Notes: generated by a model not told the origin, from the sequence alone. Counted from the first letter of the stretch, positions 37,801 to 52,800 are shown. The stretch is 64,000 bases of DNA from Opisthocomus hoazin (GCF_030867145.1 NC_134414.1:132568465-132632464), one strand, 5' to 3'. A program made the numbers and translations.

Positions 37801-40800
37801 CCCCAATTAAAAACCCAGACAGTGAATCAGAAATAATAGCTCTGATGAAATCTGAGAACTCGTATAGCAGGATCATTTTAGAATATAAAGAAAAAACACA
37901 CAAATAAATGTCAGATGATTCTGAAAATCATGACTTGCAATGTTTAAGCAATTCTAGTTCTACAGCTGTATATGAGATCCTTCAAAGATTTGGTCAGCTA
38001 TCACTGAAAAACTCCAGCTAGACTCTGAAACCCACCTGAGCTCTATTTTCCTTTTTTACCATTAGTCTTAATAATCTGAATCAGAGCTCAGAGCGTAGTG
38101 AGCCCACCACCTATACCCTACTGTCTCACAGATGTACCTTCTCTGGAAAGGTACAGGAACATATTTGACATCTGATTATATCTGCATTTAGCAACACTGA
38201 GCTGGTAAGAAAAAATAAGCTTTTAGGCATTCAAACCATTCTTCAGATCTCAAATAGAAGCACTGAAATGCTATTACTCTGACAAAACTTATTATCATTC
38301 CCTATTACCTTGCTTCATTATCAATTCCGCAAAAACCAGAAACTTAACTAAAGTCATCTAGGAGGAAGAAAGGCTAGTTTCTAGCTCTTCACACAGACGG
38401 TATATGCCGTGGGCTCTGTTAACTTCACTGGAACTCTGCACCTTGCACCAGCTGAGGATGAACCTCACAGCAGAGATCTATACAGACTCCGAGCATATGG
38501 ATTTCTTTATTTTGCAAGTGTGCAAATAAACTGTCTGTGGTTTCTGCTATTTTTGCAAGCACCATTTATACGGACTGAGATAAGGCAGGAGTAAACCTGG
38601 AGAATACTGAGAAAGTGAGGGAAAAAAATATCAATCAAGTAAAGTGGAAATTAAATTTGAGAAATAATACATGTTTGGAGTTTAATTTTGTATAATGAAA
38701 ATTTTCTTGCTCTTGTTCTTGCTGCTTTTGATAAAAGCCTGAAGTTGTGGCAGTTCTGGTCTTGTTCATTTCAAGGGCCACAAAGTCCAGGTTTTTGATG
38801 AAAAGTGACTAGGAACTCTGCACAATGTAGGGTGAGCACTGATCCTAATTTGTGCAAATTAAGAAATGAATTTTCAGTACAGAGTTTCTCTCAGTCACAT
38901 ATACTCTTTGTTGTGGCATAGTGGCCAGTCTTTCCTGTCAAAATGTAAGAAAACCCCTCAACATTAGGGTTTGTGATCCAGTCAGCTTCTGATTTCTCTA
39001 AACAGTAGGAACAGCAATGCAATGATTCATGCAGCTTTATTTTTACTTGAAGGCAGTCACCAGTGTGGTTAACGACTTTGCCTCTTTCACGTATTTTTCA
39101 GTACTGCAGCCTTGTGAAGTTGGAAAGTGCTACTATCCCATTTTACATCAAAGAACTGAGACACCAGAACTACTTCTTGCTAGAGCTAGAAACTGTGATT
39201 TCATCCTGCCTATAAGCAAATCCTGTCTATATTAGATCAGTTAGTCCATTAAATTCCTGGAAAGACTTTGTACAAGGAGGTCTCTATCCTGTCTCTAATA
39301 CAGAATCCAAGAACTCAGGGAGGAAGTAAAACAGGTCATTCAAGTGTAACAAAAACAACTGGAAGTTTCCCTCTTGACCTCTCACAGTGGATTTTTCAAC
39401 TCCTCTTTTAACGAGTGTTTCTAGTGAGTCTACAAAAGGTGGTTAAGAAAAAAAGGAGGGTGGGGGAAGAAGAGTTCTTAGTTGTGTCACTCTTGATTAA
39501 AGTAATTTCTCTCTATGATATTCTAGGGGGGTCCCAGCCTCCCATGGAAAATTCTTAGGGTTCTGCAACCGAAATGTTGGAAATCACATTGCACATTACA
39601 GATACTCTTATCAGCATGTGAATCAATATGCTGCTAGTACATATCAGGATGGTGTGCAAAATGAAAGCAAATGATTTAGCCAAACCTTTTTTTATATCCT
39701 GCATAGTTCCAGCAGACCTCTTCAGCTGCAATATAGTATCTCCTCTCATTCCCTTTGCTACGCAGGTAATGTTCAGCAATGTTTTCTGGGTTGCGCTGTT
39801 CATTGATATTCACTTTTGGGTCCATCATGTATGGGTCATCAAAGCTCACATAATGGTACTCGTATTCGCCACCTGATGTTTCCTCGCTGTAAGATCCTTC
39901 CATAAAGTATTCATAGTCTCCATTTTCTTGGGGAAGTCCAATTGTGATCGATGGCTTAAGGTGCCGTGGGGTTATCGTGTAATTTAGCGACTCTCCATGC
40001 CTGGATCTACTCAGATTCGCTGTATAGTTGGCCTCTCTGGGTGCCCCTGTAGTGTTAGTGCAACACGGTGGTGTCGTGTGGTTGGTCTCACCCAGAAACA
40101 ACACACGGCCAAACCCTGCCATAGAATTGGGGATATTTTGGGGCTTTTTACTCCTTGGACTCAGCAAGTGGGTCATTTTTGGATATTCCTTTTTCTTCCT
40201 TCGGATCTTGATGACAGTTCCAGATGTACTCAAAGTATCATTCTTGTTCCCCTTCTTTCCTGTCGGAGTTGGGTGCATGTGTCTCCCTTTCCGTTTTTCT
40301 CTCATTAGATGTGAGAACCCTTGATACTTCTTCATATGATTCTTATTTATGAATGCTGTACCATTTCTGCCACGTCGATTTAATTTACCACCAACAGATT
40401 TATCTAAATTTGCCTCTAATCCCAGACTCCCCTTTGCAGACACCAAATTCCATTCCTCATCTGTCATTTTAGATGAATATTTCTCAGCCCTGGGCAATGA
40501 TGCTTCTCGTAAGTTCTTCACAAGTGCAGGGCTGGAATTAGGGCTTATATTGCTTAATGTATGATCTAAAGAATAAGTGTCTGCCTGTTCACCTTTGGAT
40601 AGCTTGGGTTCAGAGAGGCTGGATGCATTAGACCCATCTCCTACAATGAGGTCCAAAGCAAGCGTCAAGTTAATTGCACGCAGGGTATTTTCCATCTTGG
40701 TTTTCTCCTCTTCCAGGTCATCATCATAATCATTTGGAAGCTCAGCAGTTCCCACCACGGCTATATCAGATGTATTCTCTGCATGATGCACAGAGTGAGG

Positions 40801-43800
40801 TGCACTTGCCATGTCCAAAAATGAGACATTTTTATTTCGTACATGATTTAGAAGGTCATTCATCTTTTGGACAGAGTAAAACTTAATGGCCAGTGAGTTT
40901 CGCCTTTTCCTTTTACTGTTGATGTTATAATTTCCTCTTCCTGTGCTTTCTTCTTGCTGCTTTTCTGAAAAAAATTTACTGTCCTTTCCATCAGCTGTAA
41001 GCTCTTCTGCAACATTCATTTGGCCTTCCCCATTGCTCAGCAAGTGTTCACCTACAGACATGTTACCATGATCTATTTCATAACTGCTTTGGCTCCTATT
41101 CTCAAATACCAAGCCAGCCTTCCCTTCACTAGTGCTAGCTAAAATTAAGTCCTCTTCTGCTGTGACTGATGCATGATTTGACTGGAATGTTTCAGCGTCG
41201 ACTGGGGGAAGAGGAGTGATACGAGTTTCTAAGAACTTATAGGTGTTTGTGGATTCACTACTATTTATAGCTGTCAGACCTGAGGCAGCTGCTACCTCAG
41301 AACTCACAGCATCAGTGTCGTCATACTGTTCCCAGGCCAGTGCCGTAAGGTTTTGTTTGTCTTCATCACCTGTTGCCTTCCTTGAGCTTCGGATGGAGTA
41401 AAAGGAAGCCAGGTAATCCTGATAATCCGAATCCTCCTTATCTTCTTCTTGCACATCCTCAGCTGAAGCATCAACAGCCTTTTTGTCCGTCTTGGTGTAC
41501 GTGAAATCCACAACATCAAATGTGTAATCTTCCTCATAGTCACATCTGGCATCTCTGAATCTCAGCCTCATGCCATAACTCATTTCTGGTGTCCCCCAGG
41601 ATGCTAAAAGCCAAGTGCCTGCAATTGAAATAAAAGAGTTTTTCTAATATGCAGTAGATAGACATTGCATATCATGTAAGTGGTTAGGGCAAGTTAGTGG
41701 GTTTGTTTCTACAGCACCTGCTATAGCAGAGTGCTAATCTTCATCTGGGATTCCCATGAGCTCTCATTGCAATGCTCTTATTGCAAAAATAATTAATAAA
41801 TGTAAATAAATAATAGCACATACAAATAAATACATCTAAGAGCTGGAGCTCTTCTCCACAGATTAAGGTGTACCTAAGACCTGAGTCCAACCACAACCCA
41901 TGAAAGAGATGGATATTAAAAAGAAACAATACAAAGGATCCTATGTTTAGATCTGGATCTAAGATTGGTATCTTTTGAGACAAAGTTTTAATTTTGTCCT
42001 GTCCTTCGTGTTGTATGCATTGCCACACAGCTAGAGCATTCTGAACAGAACAGATACGTTCTGAGGCAACGTGCACAACTGACAAACACAGTATTTTAAA
42101 AGCTCTTAAATGCATAAAGGATGATCCTTAAAATAATAAACTAATTCAAATTTCCAGTCTGGACACAAAACATTAAGCTGCCAATCTGAGGCATCTTAGA
42201 TTAACTTAAAGGTTTTGATAATTTCTCCAAGAAGATAAGTTCTCTATCTGAAACTAGGATCCACAGAGAACAAAATACAATCTGTTTTCCTAAACAGCAT
42301 CAAATCAAGTTCTTTGCTTGTCACAGCTTACATTTGGAACTAGCAGAAGTGACAGAATAGTGACAGAATTAACACATCTTGAGGAAACTAGCCTTTTTTA
42401 TTAAAAAGATCACATACAATTTTTCTTTATATATTAGAGTTTGAAGTGACCTGTGTAGCTTTCCTTATTTCTAACAGCAGCAAATTTACAACAGAAAACA
42501 TGTCCTACATGGAACAGATCACATAACAAAATCAAGAAAAAGTACAACTTCATTACTGAGGAGGTTTCCATAAAGTCTAATGGAGTTTTAATGATTCCCT
42601 AGTCTTGAGCAGTAAAAACTAGTTAACATACATTTTTAACTTGTAAGGTCTTGATGCTGTGCAATCACTGAAGATGAGCTTTGAGGACATAAAGAATTCA
42701 TTATTTAAACAGATAAAAGATTTAAAAAATTGGTATTTTAAATACGATAAGGATACCTAAACCTTGTGTGATTTTAGAATGATCACTAAACAGTTACAGC
42801 CTTCAATGAGCAAGAATCTCTGTCCTTTTGCAGGCAGTTCCGTAAGTGTGGACTATATGGGTTCTGACGTCACCTTTTCAAGATATGGTATTAATCCTAG
42901 TTAGACACTGAGATGTATATCGATGGACCAGTGATCCAGTTCAGTCGGGCAGACTTTACTGCTGCTAAATGACCACAAGCCTGAGGTGAGGTGTAGCCAC
43001 TTTGTCCAATAACGACTAGCATAATTTGCCAGTCTTGGCCGATTTCAGCTAACTCGGGATGGACAAGTATGTGGCAGAGATAGGAATCATATAGTGGAGT
43101 TGATACTGGATTGTTTCTAAGGTCAGTCTTATAATTGCCTTAAAATGATCACTGCTAACCCCAATACTAATTGTGAAGCGAAAAAAAACCCAACACAAAA
43201 CAACAAAAAGAGCCTCAGTATAGCATGCAATTATGCTATGTGCTATGTCTGTGTAGCCAATAAAACTCCATATGCATCAGTTGCACTGTGGAATGATTCA
43301 ACATTTTCCAGCACTGTCTTTATCTGAAAAGCTTTCTTTCCTATTCAGGTAAGTCCTTATAGACTGGAGATTAAAAAATGTCTCAGAAGAGCTGTCAAAC
43401 AATGTAGTTTTACCACTTACCAACATTGTCCATTTCCACTGTGACTGATTCTCCACTCATTGGGAAAAGGTTCAACACATCTTCGTATTTCCCTTGATAC
43501 AGAAAAGAGTGCCCAGAAAGGCGAACAGAGACAATCTCATCATGAGTGCCAACACTGGAGAAGTGCCACTGAACCACGCTATCTTGGCAAAATCCAAGGA
43601 TTTCACTGCTGTCAGACACATAGCCATTTATTGCTAAAAGGAAAGCAAAATAAAAGTGGTCTCAATATTTCCTGAGTAAGACTTTTAAAACCTCTTTTTC
43701 TGTAATGTCAGTCCACTGAACTGGACTCACGTTTGCACCTGGAAAGAGACTGGCACAGAGCTGAAACCACAATAGCCTCAATGGAGTCTGCAGCTCTGGA

Positions 43801-46800
43801 AACAGTATCTCTAAGGCAGCAGGGTGCTGCATCAAAGTTAAATAACCTTTGCCTCTTCTTCAGGGTCCAGAGCCAGCCTGGTCCCTAAAGTATTCCATAT
43901 TTCTGTACAGTGCCACGTGGCATGGTTAGAAGTTCACTGACTGCCTCGAGAATTCACTGATTGCACTACATCTTGAGAACAAGCAATCACTGAATGCTCA
44001 GCTTTCACATGAACTTTCATAATATTCAGCTTGATATCCCACTCACTGTGCATTATGTTTGAGTTATAGAACTTGGGATCATCCCTTTTAACACTGGCAG
44101 GGTTGCTGCAGTAGTCCTTGATGTTATCCTCTATGTACCAGCTCTTATTTTCATCGAACACAGCAAACACTGCCTGCTGCTCCCCATCTGCCTTTTTCTG
44201 AAAGACAATCAACACAGCAGTTACATTTTATGAGCAGAGACATGTATTAAGGATTCAATCCTACTGTCTTTCTTACTTACTATGTAAGCAATATAAGCTT
44301 CATTGGAGTTGTGGTAAGTGTGAGCCAAGGGCTAAGCGAAAGGGAGTAGGGGGTCAAGACTTCAAAGGCAACAATCCCCCTACTGCAACCAACCTGTGGT
44401 GGAGCACTGAGCGAGCCACTAGCACTGCTGATACACAGATAGTATACGACTGGGCTCTCTGCAAAAGGACCAGCCTGCTGGTTTGACCTGAACACAAGCC
44501 TTGGACATTTTTTCCCCCCAAGTGATGCTCAAGTCTTTGCCAAGCAAGATTTCAATGAATGGCAAAGAGAACCACTCTCCCAGAACTCTCCCATGCTGTT
44601 TGGGTTGCTCTGGATTCAGTGATGCCCAAGATTGTCAGTTCCTGAGTTATACCTGTTACAGAAAGGGACCAGCTCAGATCTGAATGTCTTTACAGTGTGA
44701 AGGTATAATAGCAGCAGGAAAGTTTATCATCAAGTCTAGAAATAGACTTTCAAGACAGGCTGACTTTTTATTGAAATACTGCTCTTGCTAAAAAAATCAG
44801 AATATAATTCCTCTGCCACTGTGGACAGTTAGAGGACTGTTTCATCAAGTCATTTCTTCAGAAGCCTATTGGTTTAATTGCTCTCTACACAACAGTTCTC
44901 CAAGGGGAGCAAAACAAAATTCACTGTAGATCAAATAATATTATTTGAACAAAATCTATCTCTAAAAGGTTGCCAGACATGTTACCTGCACACCCTTCTG
45001 CGTCAGTGCTTCACTTTTACATATCAGAAGTGGGCCAATCAGTCCAGAGGCTATATCTCTCTCACTATCTACAGCACTGTGATACAGCCTTGTAATACAT
45101 TGTGCATCCTGTGCGGTGGGTTGGTCCGTTTTAGCAATTTTCCATTCGTAAGTGTACGTCTTCCCTGGTTCAATTCCTCTACTCTGGGTGTCATTGCCTA
45201 AAAAAAAAAAAAAATAAATAAAGGAGAACAGTAATGATACAAACTTAGAGCCAGACCTTTATACAACATCAGGCTGCACCTTTTAATGAAATTGGTGCAG
45301 TTATGCCATTTCAAGCTACGGCTGCGATAACCGAAGTTCACCATGAACTTTTGTCCCTCTCTAAAATCACAAAAAAGAACAGAAAACTAAGACGCAAAAA
45401 AAGGGTATTTGTCTGTGCTTTGCAGATGATACCTCGGTTTCTCTATAAAGCAACACAACAGGTCAGCAGAGGCAGAGCATAGAATTGAGGTGTCCTAAGT
45501 CATGCACATTCCTAGCCACACCATGCCCTTCAAGGAAATGGAAGCCCTCCACAACAGTTAGCGGTATGCAAAATACAATTCACACATTTCTTACTTGTGG
45601 GATCCAGAGGATAATCAGCTCCTTCTGCATTCTTTGAAAGTGTCACTCCATGGAAGTATATGCTGTAGGGTCGACTGGCCTTATTTTTGAATACAATCTA
45701 TATTGATAGGCAAACAAACAAACAAAAACAATTTAGTATTTAGCAAATCCTTATCCGAACACATAGCAAAGTTTCAACTATGGTAGAATTTGCCTGGTTT
45801 CAACCCAAGAAGTGGTGGAAAGGCAAAGGGATTTCTTAAATACTGTCTGATAATATAAACCACAGTCTAAATGTTGCTGGTACCCTGCTGCTGGGCTTTG
45901 TAGAGCCCACTGAGTGAAGTTCAACTTCTTACACCTGGTCTCTGGAAAATCTAAAAAGAACACTTGTTCTTCCAGCTGCTAGGTACACACTACCTCAGGG
46001 AATATGAAGTTACTAACTAAAGTTCTTAAGAACCTTCAATATGGGAGAAAACAAACAGATTTAAAAACAAATCATGTCCCAGATTCCAAGACCAAATGGG
46101 GCATGGGAGGAAAAGGCAAAACGTCCCACTTATTCTTGATAAAATCAGAAAAAAAAAAAAAAAAAAAAAAAAAAAAACACCAGAAGAAACATGCTAAACT
46201 CAAATTCAGTCATAGAGTCATGTTGGCAATTAAAGGTCATGAAACTTTGTGATGCATCATGAAGTGACAACAGAAGGACAACTGGATGTGACAGCAGCAT
46301 AAGCTTGTAATGCAAATGCTTTGTAGTTTCATTTCATAACTCCATGAAAGAACATTTAACGATGAAAACTGTATCCCATTGTCTAAAACAGCCAGACAAA
46401 AATAACAACATAAGGAATGAGGGGCTCATGAAGTTTGGCCTCACATCCAAATACCCCCAGATGTCCACCTGGGTCTAGCTTTTTTCCATTTTGGACCAGT
46501 GTTAACATAGAAATATATTTTACAAAGAGCGTGAACTAAATGTGTTTACATTGTAAAATAAAGCACAATCATGGAAACTATAGAGGGAATGCTGAAGAAT
46601 TTAAGCTGAACACTGTCACTTGCGATCACACCTTTTAACAGGGCCAATATTTATAACATTGTATTTTTTGACAAAAAACCCAAATCAAACTAGTTTTCGT
46701 ATCTCTGCCCAACAGAAAATTATGCTATAGTATAAAAAATCCCTGAATTTGTGTTACTTACTTTGACTTTGTCATTGAGTTGAGCTCTGATAATAGGGCC

Positions 46801-49800
46801 CAAGATTCCAGTTTCCTTGGGACGAGGATTTTCTAGACGTTTAGTGAAGCTGGCATCACTATATTGCCTAAAAACAGCCTTTTTATACATTTTACCTATG
46901 AGATTTGAGAAGTTGTCCAAGTGCTGCGCTTTATAGTGTCTTAAAAACAAAGGAAAAGGAAACGATCAACAAAACTTTAATAGTGACATCTGACATCTAT
47001 TAGAATACGGAATTAGTACTCAAGGAACTGGTAGAAACCTCACTGCTTGAAAAAAAAAATCCAAACCCTAAACTAACCTAATGCTCTACACCCCAAATTC
47101 TAATGCAAATTAGGTAAGAACCTTGGAACATTACTTGTGTTTTAGTATCACATTTGACCAATTAGTATCAGAGTTTACATTTAATTTAGTGGGATATACA
47201 TGCAAGAAAAAGTGAAGCAGCAGCTACATTTTTAAGTTAAGATAGCAGAAACCGCTGTTCTCCTTTTACAAAGGCATAGTTGAGCATAGAAAAAATAAAC
47301 AATTTGCTTACAGTAGCACAGACTCAAGGACAGACAGGAACAGATCATCTTAATCCCAGCCAAGTACCATACAATAAGTAGTGTTACACTCGGGTTTAAA
47401 GACATTAGAATTGTCAATGCTGAGAGCAAAACTAGGATAAATACTGGGAAGCAGCACAGAGTAACATGTTTGTCCTGGTCACTTGCGCTTCAAAAAGTTA
47501 CTGAACAGGGATAAAGTCTGTAATTTTGAGCAAAGGAGGAAACATCAGAGCACTGAAGCATTAAGTAATGCCATGTAACTATCAGGGAAATACATGGAAG
47601 TTTGCTCCATGCAGTCAAAGAGCAAATAAGAAGGGAAGCAAATCACACCAAAGGAGGAGGAATACTGAAAGAGTTCTGTGAACAATATATTACAAGGAGG
47701 TATATAAAACTATAACCCCATACAGGATAAGGAATTTGTCTTGTTCTGCTTGAATCCTTAAAGGTTCTTCAGAACATCAGCTTGTAAAGTCACCAGTACT
47801 CTAACAGTGGAGAAGTGACATAATGCAAGTTTAACCTTACAGCCCATTGGCAGCAATGTGTACTATGACCTCATATGTGTTACAGAATTCCTTCTATTTA
47901 CCTTAAGTTGATCAAAATAGCTCAACATGCTTACTTACTGTGACTTTTACTACAACTACATTGGTGCCAAGCAAAGGTCATTTATAGAGAGACCCCTCTT
48001 TCTCCCATTCCCTAAACACTTTATTGTACTGAACTTTTAAAAACTTTTCTTCTCCAGAAATATTCCCTCTCTCCCTTTCCTTCCCTCTTAAGGATTGTTT
48101 ATTTCAAAAGAATACATGTTGAAAAGCAATGTATGCTACTTAGGGTATTTCTTAAGTCATCTTCATATTTTGGGCTCCTCAGAGAGAAAGAGGGTGACCG
48201 CTTTTGGGCTCCTCAGCAAAGAAAGTCATTGACAGACTAGTGAGAGTCCAGTGGAGGGCCACCACGGTGATTAGGAAGCTAGAGCACATGACATGTAAGC
48301 AAATTCTTGGTTTATTCAGCCATGCAAAGACATGGCTAAAGGAGCATCTTATTTTTATCTTCAACTATCAAATGGGAGATTATGCAGAAAAGAGAACCAG
48401 ATTATAGAGAGAACAGAACATGCATAGTGAAGAGACAAGATACAATGGCCACAAGGTGCAACATGAGAAAGTCTGATTAGATATAAGGAAAAACTTTTTC
48501 ACCGTGAGGTTGCAAAGGTGCACAGAGAAGTTGAGGAGACCCCACCCTTGGAGACAATGAAAACTCAACTAGATAAGGCTCCATACAACTGGATCCAACT
48601 TTGCTGTTGGATCCCCAGAGGTCATCTCCAACCTGAATTATTCTGTGATTTCATGTTAACATTCCATATTATGTTTGCCAAGTATTACTTTACCTATCAA
48701 GGCTGTCTGGAATATTTGGGGCATAATCCCAAGTAACTTCTTCTGCAGCAATGAAATATTCCCAGCTTTTGACCATAAGGCGTTCTCTATAGGAGAGACG
48801 ACTCTTCTTCACCTCTTTGTCCCCACAGTCTCTTACAGTGAGGTAACCGCGCATTCCAGCTAATTGAAAAGAAACACTACCTTAGTGATTTTCCATTTTA
48901 TGAATTCTTACCACTTCAATTGCACTTCTCATTTCTTTAGCTAAGGCTGCCAGCAAGCATTTGTTCATCTGATTGCCATCTTTTCAGGCTTGAAAAAGAT
49001 GCATCTATGTAGACTACATATGGGCTGGGAGCCTTCCAAGGAGCCCATATTTATCAAATAGAATACAGAAGCTCTCTCAGCTAGCCCTCTGAAAATACCA
49101 GCTGAACAGACAGAAAGCTAATTTTTTCTTGTTTTGTTTGTTTGTGTTTTTTTTTTCCCACAAAAATGTCTTCCAGCTCTTACAAGAGATGTTTCTCTCA
49201 TTATTTAAAACAGAATTCTGAGCACAGCAAATATTTTCATCAGATTGAGTGGCCGTTAGCTGAAAGTACCCAGTTTCTCAGGAAACAGGCAGTTCCTTAC
49301 TCATTTTACAATGGTGCTTATCTGAACAGCTCACAGACGCTGGAGTACTGATTCACTGTTGCTGTGTGATCTGCACATAACAGTAAAGCTGCAGATAAAA
49401 ACGCCTTTTAGTTTACCATGCACTTCTCATTCCAACAGAATGCCCTGCTCTCCAGTGGTTTCTTAGTGAAATGACAACCACCCGAAACACAGTAACTATA
49501 CCAATGCAAAACAGCAGAAGCCATTCGGGGCATAAAGAAGAGAAGGACAGCTCTACAGTTGCCTAATAAATAGGTGTTTCCTTGCCTTGCAGGTGCTTTT
49601 GGACAAGAGAAGATATCAGCCACCTTCCTTCCTCACTCACTGTCATGTTTACTGTGGTTGATGCTCCTCCCACTAGGTTAACAGTAGAAACTCGGCGATG
49701 TCTTTGCTCCATGGACTGGCCATTGATATGAACGGAGAAAATTTCTGGCTTGGAACTCATTCCTATCAAATGCCAGCTAATGTTGTCATAGGCACAAGCC

Positions 49801-52800
49801 TCTAAGTCTGAAAGAGAAATGAGAACAGGGTTCAGAACACAGGCAAATCATGCGAGTTCCCTGTGCACACTAGATCTGAAGTGAATCTGCTGAAACCGTT
49901 AAAAAACCATCTCTGACTCCTGTGATGAGTATTTGCAACAAGATGAAGTTTCAGAAGCTTGTAAATGGAATGGATACCAAAATCCTCTATGTTAAAGGAA
50001 GATACGTCTTTAAATCTTGCATGCAAGTGACAATCTGATTCATAGTGAGCTGAGGAAGAAGGAAGAAAACCAGGAGCCTCTTCTGGAAAGCTGATCTGTC
50101 CTTGGGGGTGGGGGGATGGAGAAAACGGCAATCTAAAGAACGAGGTTGTATCTAGTGACAATGACTACCCTATCCAATATTTGTTTAAAAACCCCACCTA
50201 AGTCTTTTGTATTTGCTCAATGGACTGGACAGAGATGATAGTTCCTTAGGAGAACAAGGGGAAAACACTAGCGACAGAATAGCCCCATTACCACCTTCCT
50301 AGTCTTCTCACTTAATTGTCTAATTTAATGGTAACTGACTTTCCACTTCCAGGAAATTCTTCACCTAGTATGTTCTACATGCTGTAAAACCAGCAGTTCA
50401 CTTAACCACATCACTCACTCCCCATCAGCTGAACAAACAAATGAGGGATTTCTACTTTTTTTTTTAAAGTTGGTAATTCTGTATTCAAGCAGAACTCTTC
50501 TAAGAAGTAATCTTGTTGTTCTTATCAGCAATATGGCATGACTTCCTTTCAGCAGCACGGTTTCTCTTCTAGAATTTACACACTCACAGACATGTTCTAA
50601 AAAAGGCTGTATCCCATTCCTCCACATTCCTGTTCTCTTGTATAAAAAACAAACAAAGGTAATATTCAGTCTTCATCAACATTAATTTCATTTCACATAA
50701 GCCTGAACAGTACCTGGTAATGCTCCATCAGTATAGCCATTAATTGTGTACTTGAGTGATGCTGATCTTTGCCAACTCTTGTTTTCATCAAACACACCAA
50801 ACATCAGTACATACTCCTTGTCGAAAAATTTCTGTGACCCATCCTCATTTAGGCTTCCTAAGCAGAAGAAACAACAGGTCTTAATTTGAAGCAGAAGTAA
50901 AGCAGTTTTCACATCAATGTAGTGGCATTAATGTGTATTTAATGAGCTTGCTTCACTAGTTAGCACGCACTGGCTGAGTCTGACCAAAATAAGACCTTAA
51001 GAATGCTCATGAAGTGATTTTATTTCTGAAAGTACTTTTTGGTTGGGTAACCACGAAATCAAAAGTCTGTAATATCCCAGGGGAGCTTGAACAACATGCA
51101 ATGAATTGTCTTGGACAGTTCTGGATCGCCTTCACGAACGGGAGCACCAAACAGCCTTCTGTCCACAGTCAGACACTGGCTTCTCTTTCGAGACTGTGAG
51201 GGAAGGAGAAGCATGATGCAGTCACCTGCAGTGCGAACACTGCCTTTTCAAGCACTACACTGAGGTCATCAGCTCCCTTAAAAAGCGTAAGCCCAACTAC
51301 TCAGCAAACAATCTTCACCTACAAAAGACTTTGACAAATACTGCTAGATTGGATCAGTTACAAGAAACCATGTAGCTGAGTTTGTGATACAGGTGTGATT
51401 TCTATCAACAAGCAGAATTCATTCTGGACGTGCCACACAGAACTGGTGTGATATTACTGATTCTTTCTGTAGATTGATCGCATCAAAAGCCTCCATTTGC
51501 TACTTTCAATACATAATCCAGGACTAAAATATATGTCCCTCTGGACTGCAGCAACTAAAAATTTGGGTGCTTGCTGATTGTTCTACTTAGGAAGCAAGAC
51601 TGGCAGTGGAAGCAGTTCTCTAATATAATCCTTTTTATTTATGAGAGGCTACAAAGTCCTGTTTTCCTGCACAAAAGAAGTCTCAGATCAGAGGAATTTA
51701 TCTGCTTGTCACGCAAATAACATTCAGTCAGTGCTTTAACTCAAAAGCCCACTTTTTATAACCTTCCCAGGTTATACCACCTATGCTGCTCTTGATGTGT
51801 CGGACTGTGATGGGTTGACCCCAGCCAGCAGTCAAGGACCCACACAGCCACTTCAATGCTTCCCACCCCCAGTAAGACAGGGGAGAGAACAGGAAGAACA
51901 AAAGTGAGAAAACTTGTGGGTCGATAAAGGTGGTTCAACAGGTGAAGGAATGGGGGAAAAAAACCCAAGCAACAGGAATGAAATCACTCATCATCTCCCA
52001 CAAACAGACTGATGCCCAGCCAGTCTCTAAGGAGCAGCCATCTTGGAAGTCAACATCCCTCATTTCCCCTGCGCTGCTTTTTCTTCCTCTACCTCTAGTT
52101 TTTATTGCCGAGAATGATGTTACATGGTAGGAAATATCCCTTTGGCCAGTTTGGTTCATCTGTCCAGCTGTGTCCTTTCCCAACCTCTTGCCCACTCCCA
52201 GCCTACGAGCTGGGGAGGTCTGAGCAGGAAAAAGAGAAAGCCTTGACACTGTGCAAGCACTGTTCAGCAACAGCTAAAACATGGTGTATTATCAACACTA
52301 TTTAGCTACGAATCCGAAACACAGCACCGTATGAGCTGCGGTGAAGAAATTAATTCCATACCAGCCAGACCAAATACACAGGCACGTCGCACACCTGCCA
52401 CACGCAGTGCTCAAAGAAACCCTGTTCAGAAATCTTAAAAAGTTAAGTAGTTAGCCATTTGGTTTTGCTCTAGCTAGAAACATATACTCAGATTGTCGTG
52501 ACGGTAGTGGTCAAACCAATCCATCTCCATCTCATAACTAACTCAAGCCCACAATATATGCATGAATTTGAGAAGCCTGAGAAGGAAGAAAAGCAAGAAA
52601 TTTCAGAGCATTTGTCCAGATTAACACCGCCAGAATGCCATGAAATGCACACATACACATGAACACAGAGAAAGAAAATCCAAGCAAATTAGGAAAATAA
52701 CAAATCCTAGATAATACTAAAAGCACTAATTCTCAAAAAACTTCAGGAGGAACATAATTAATACTAATGCCACTCCTTTGAGGTGATATAAGTAGGTGTG

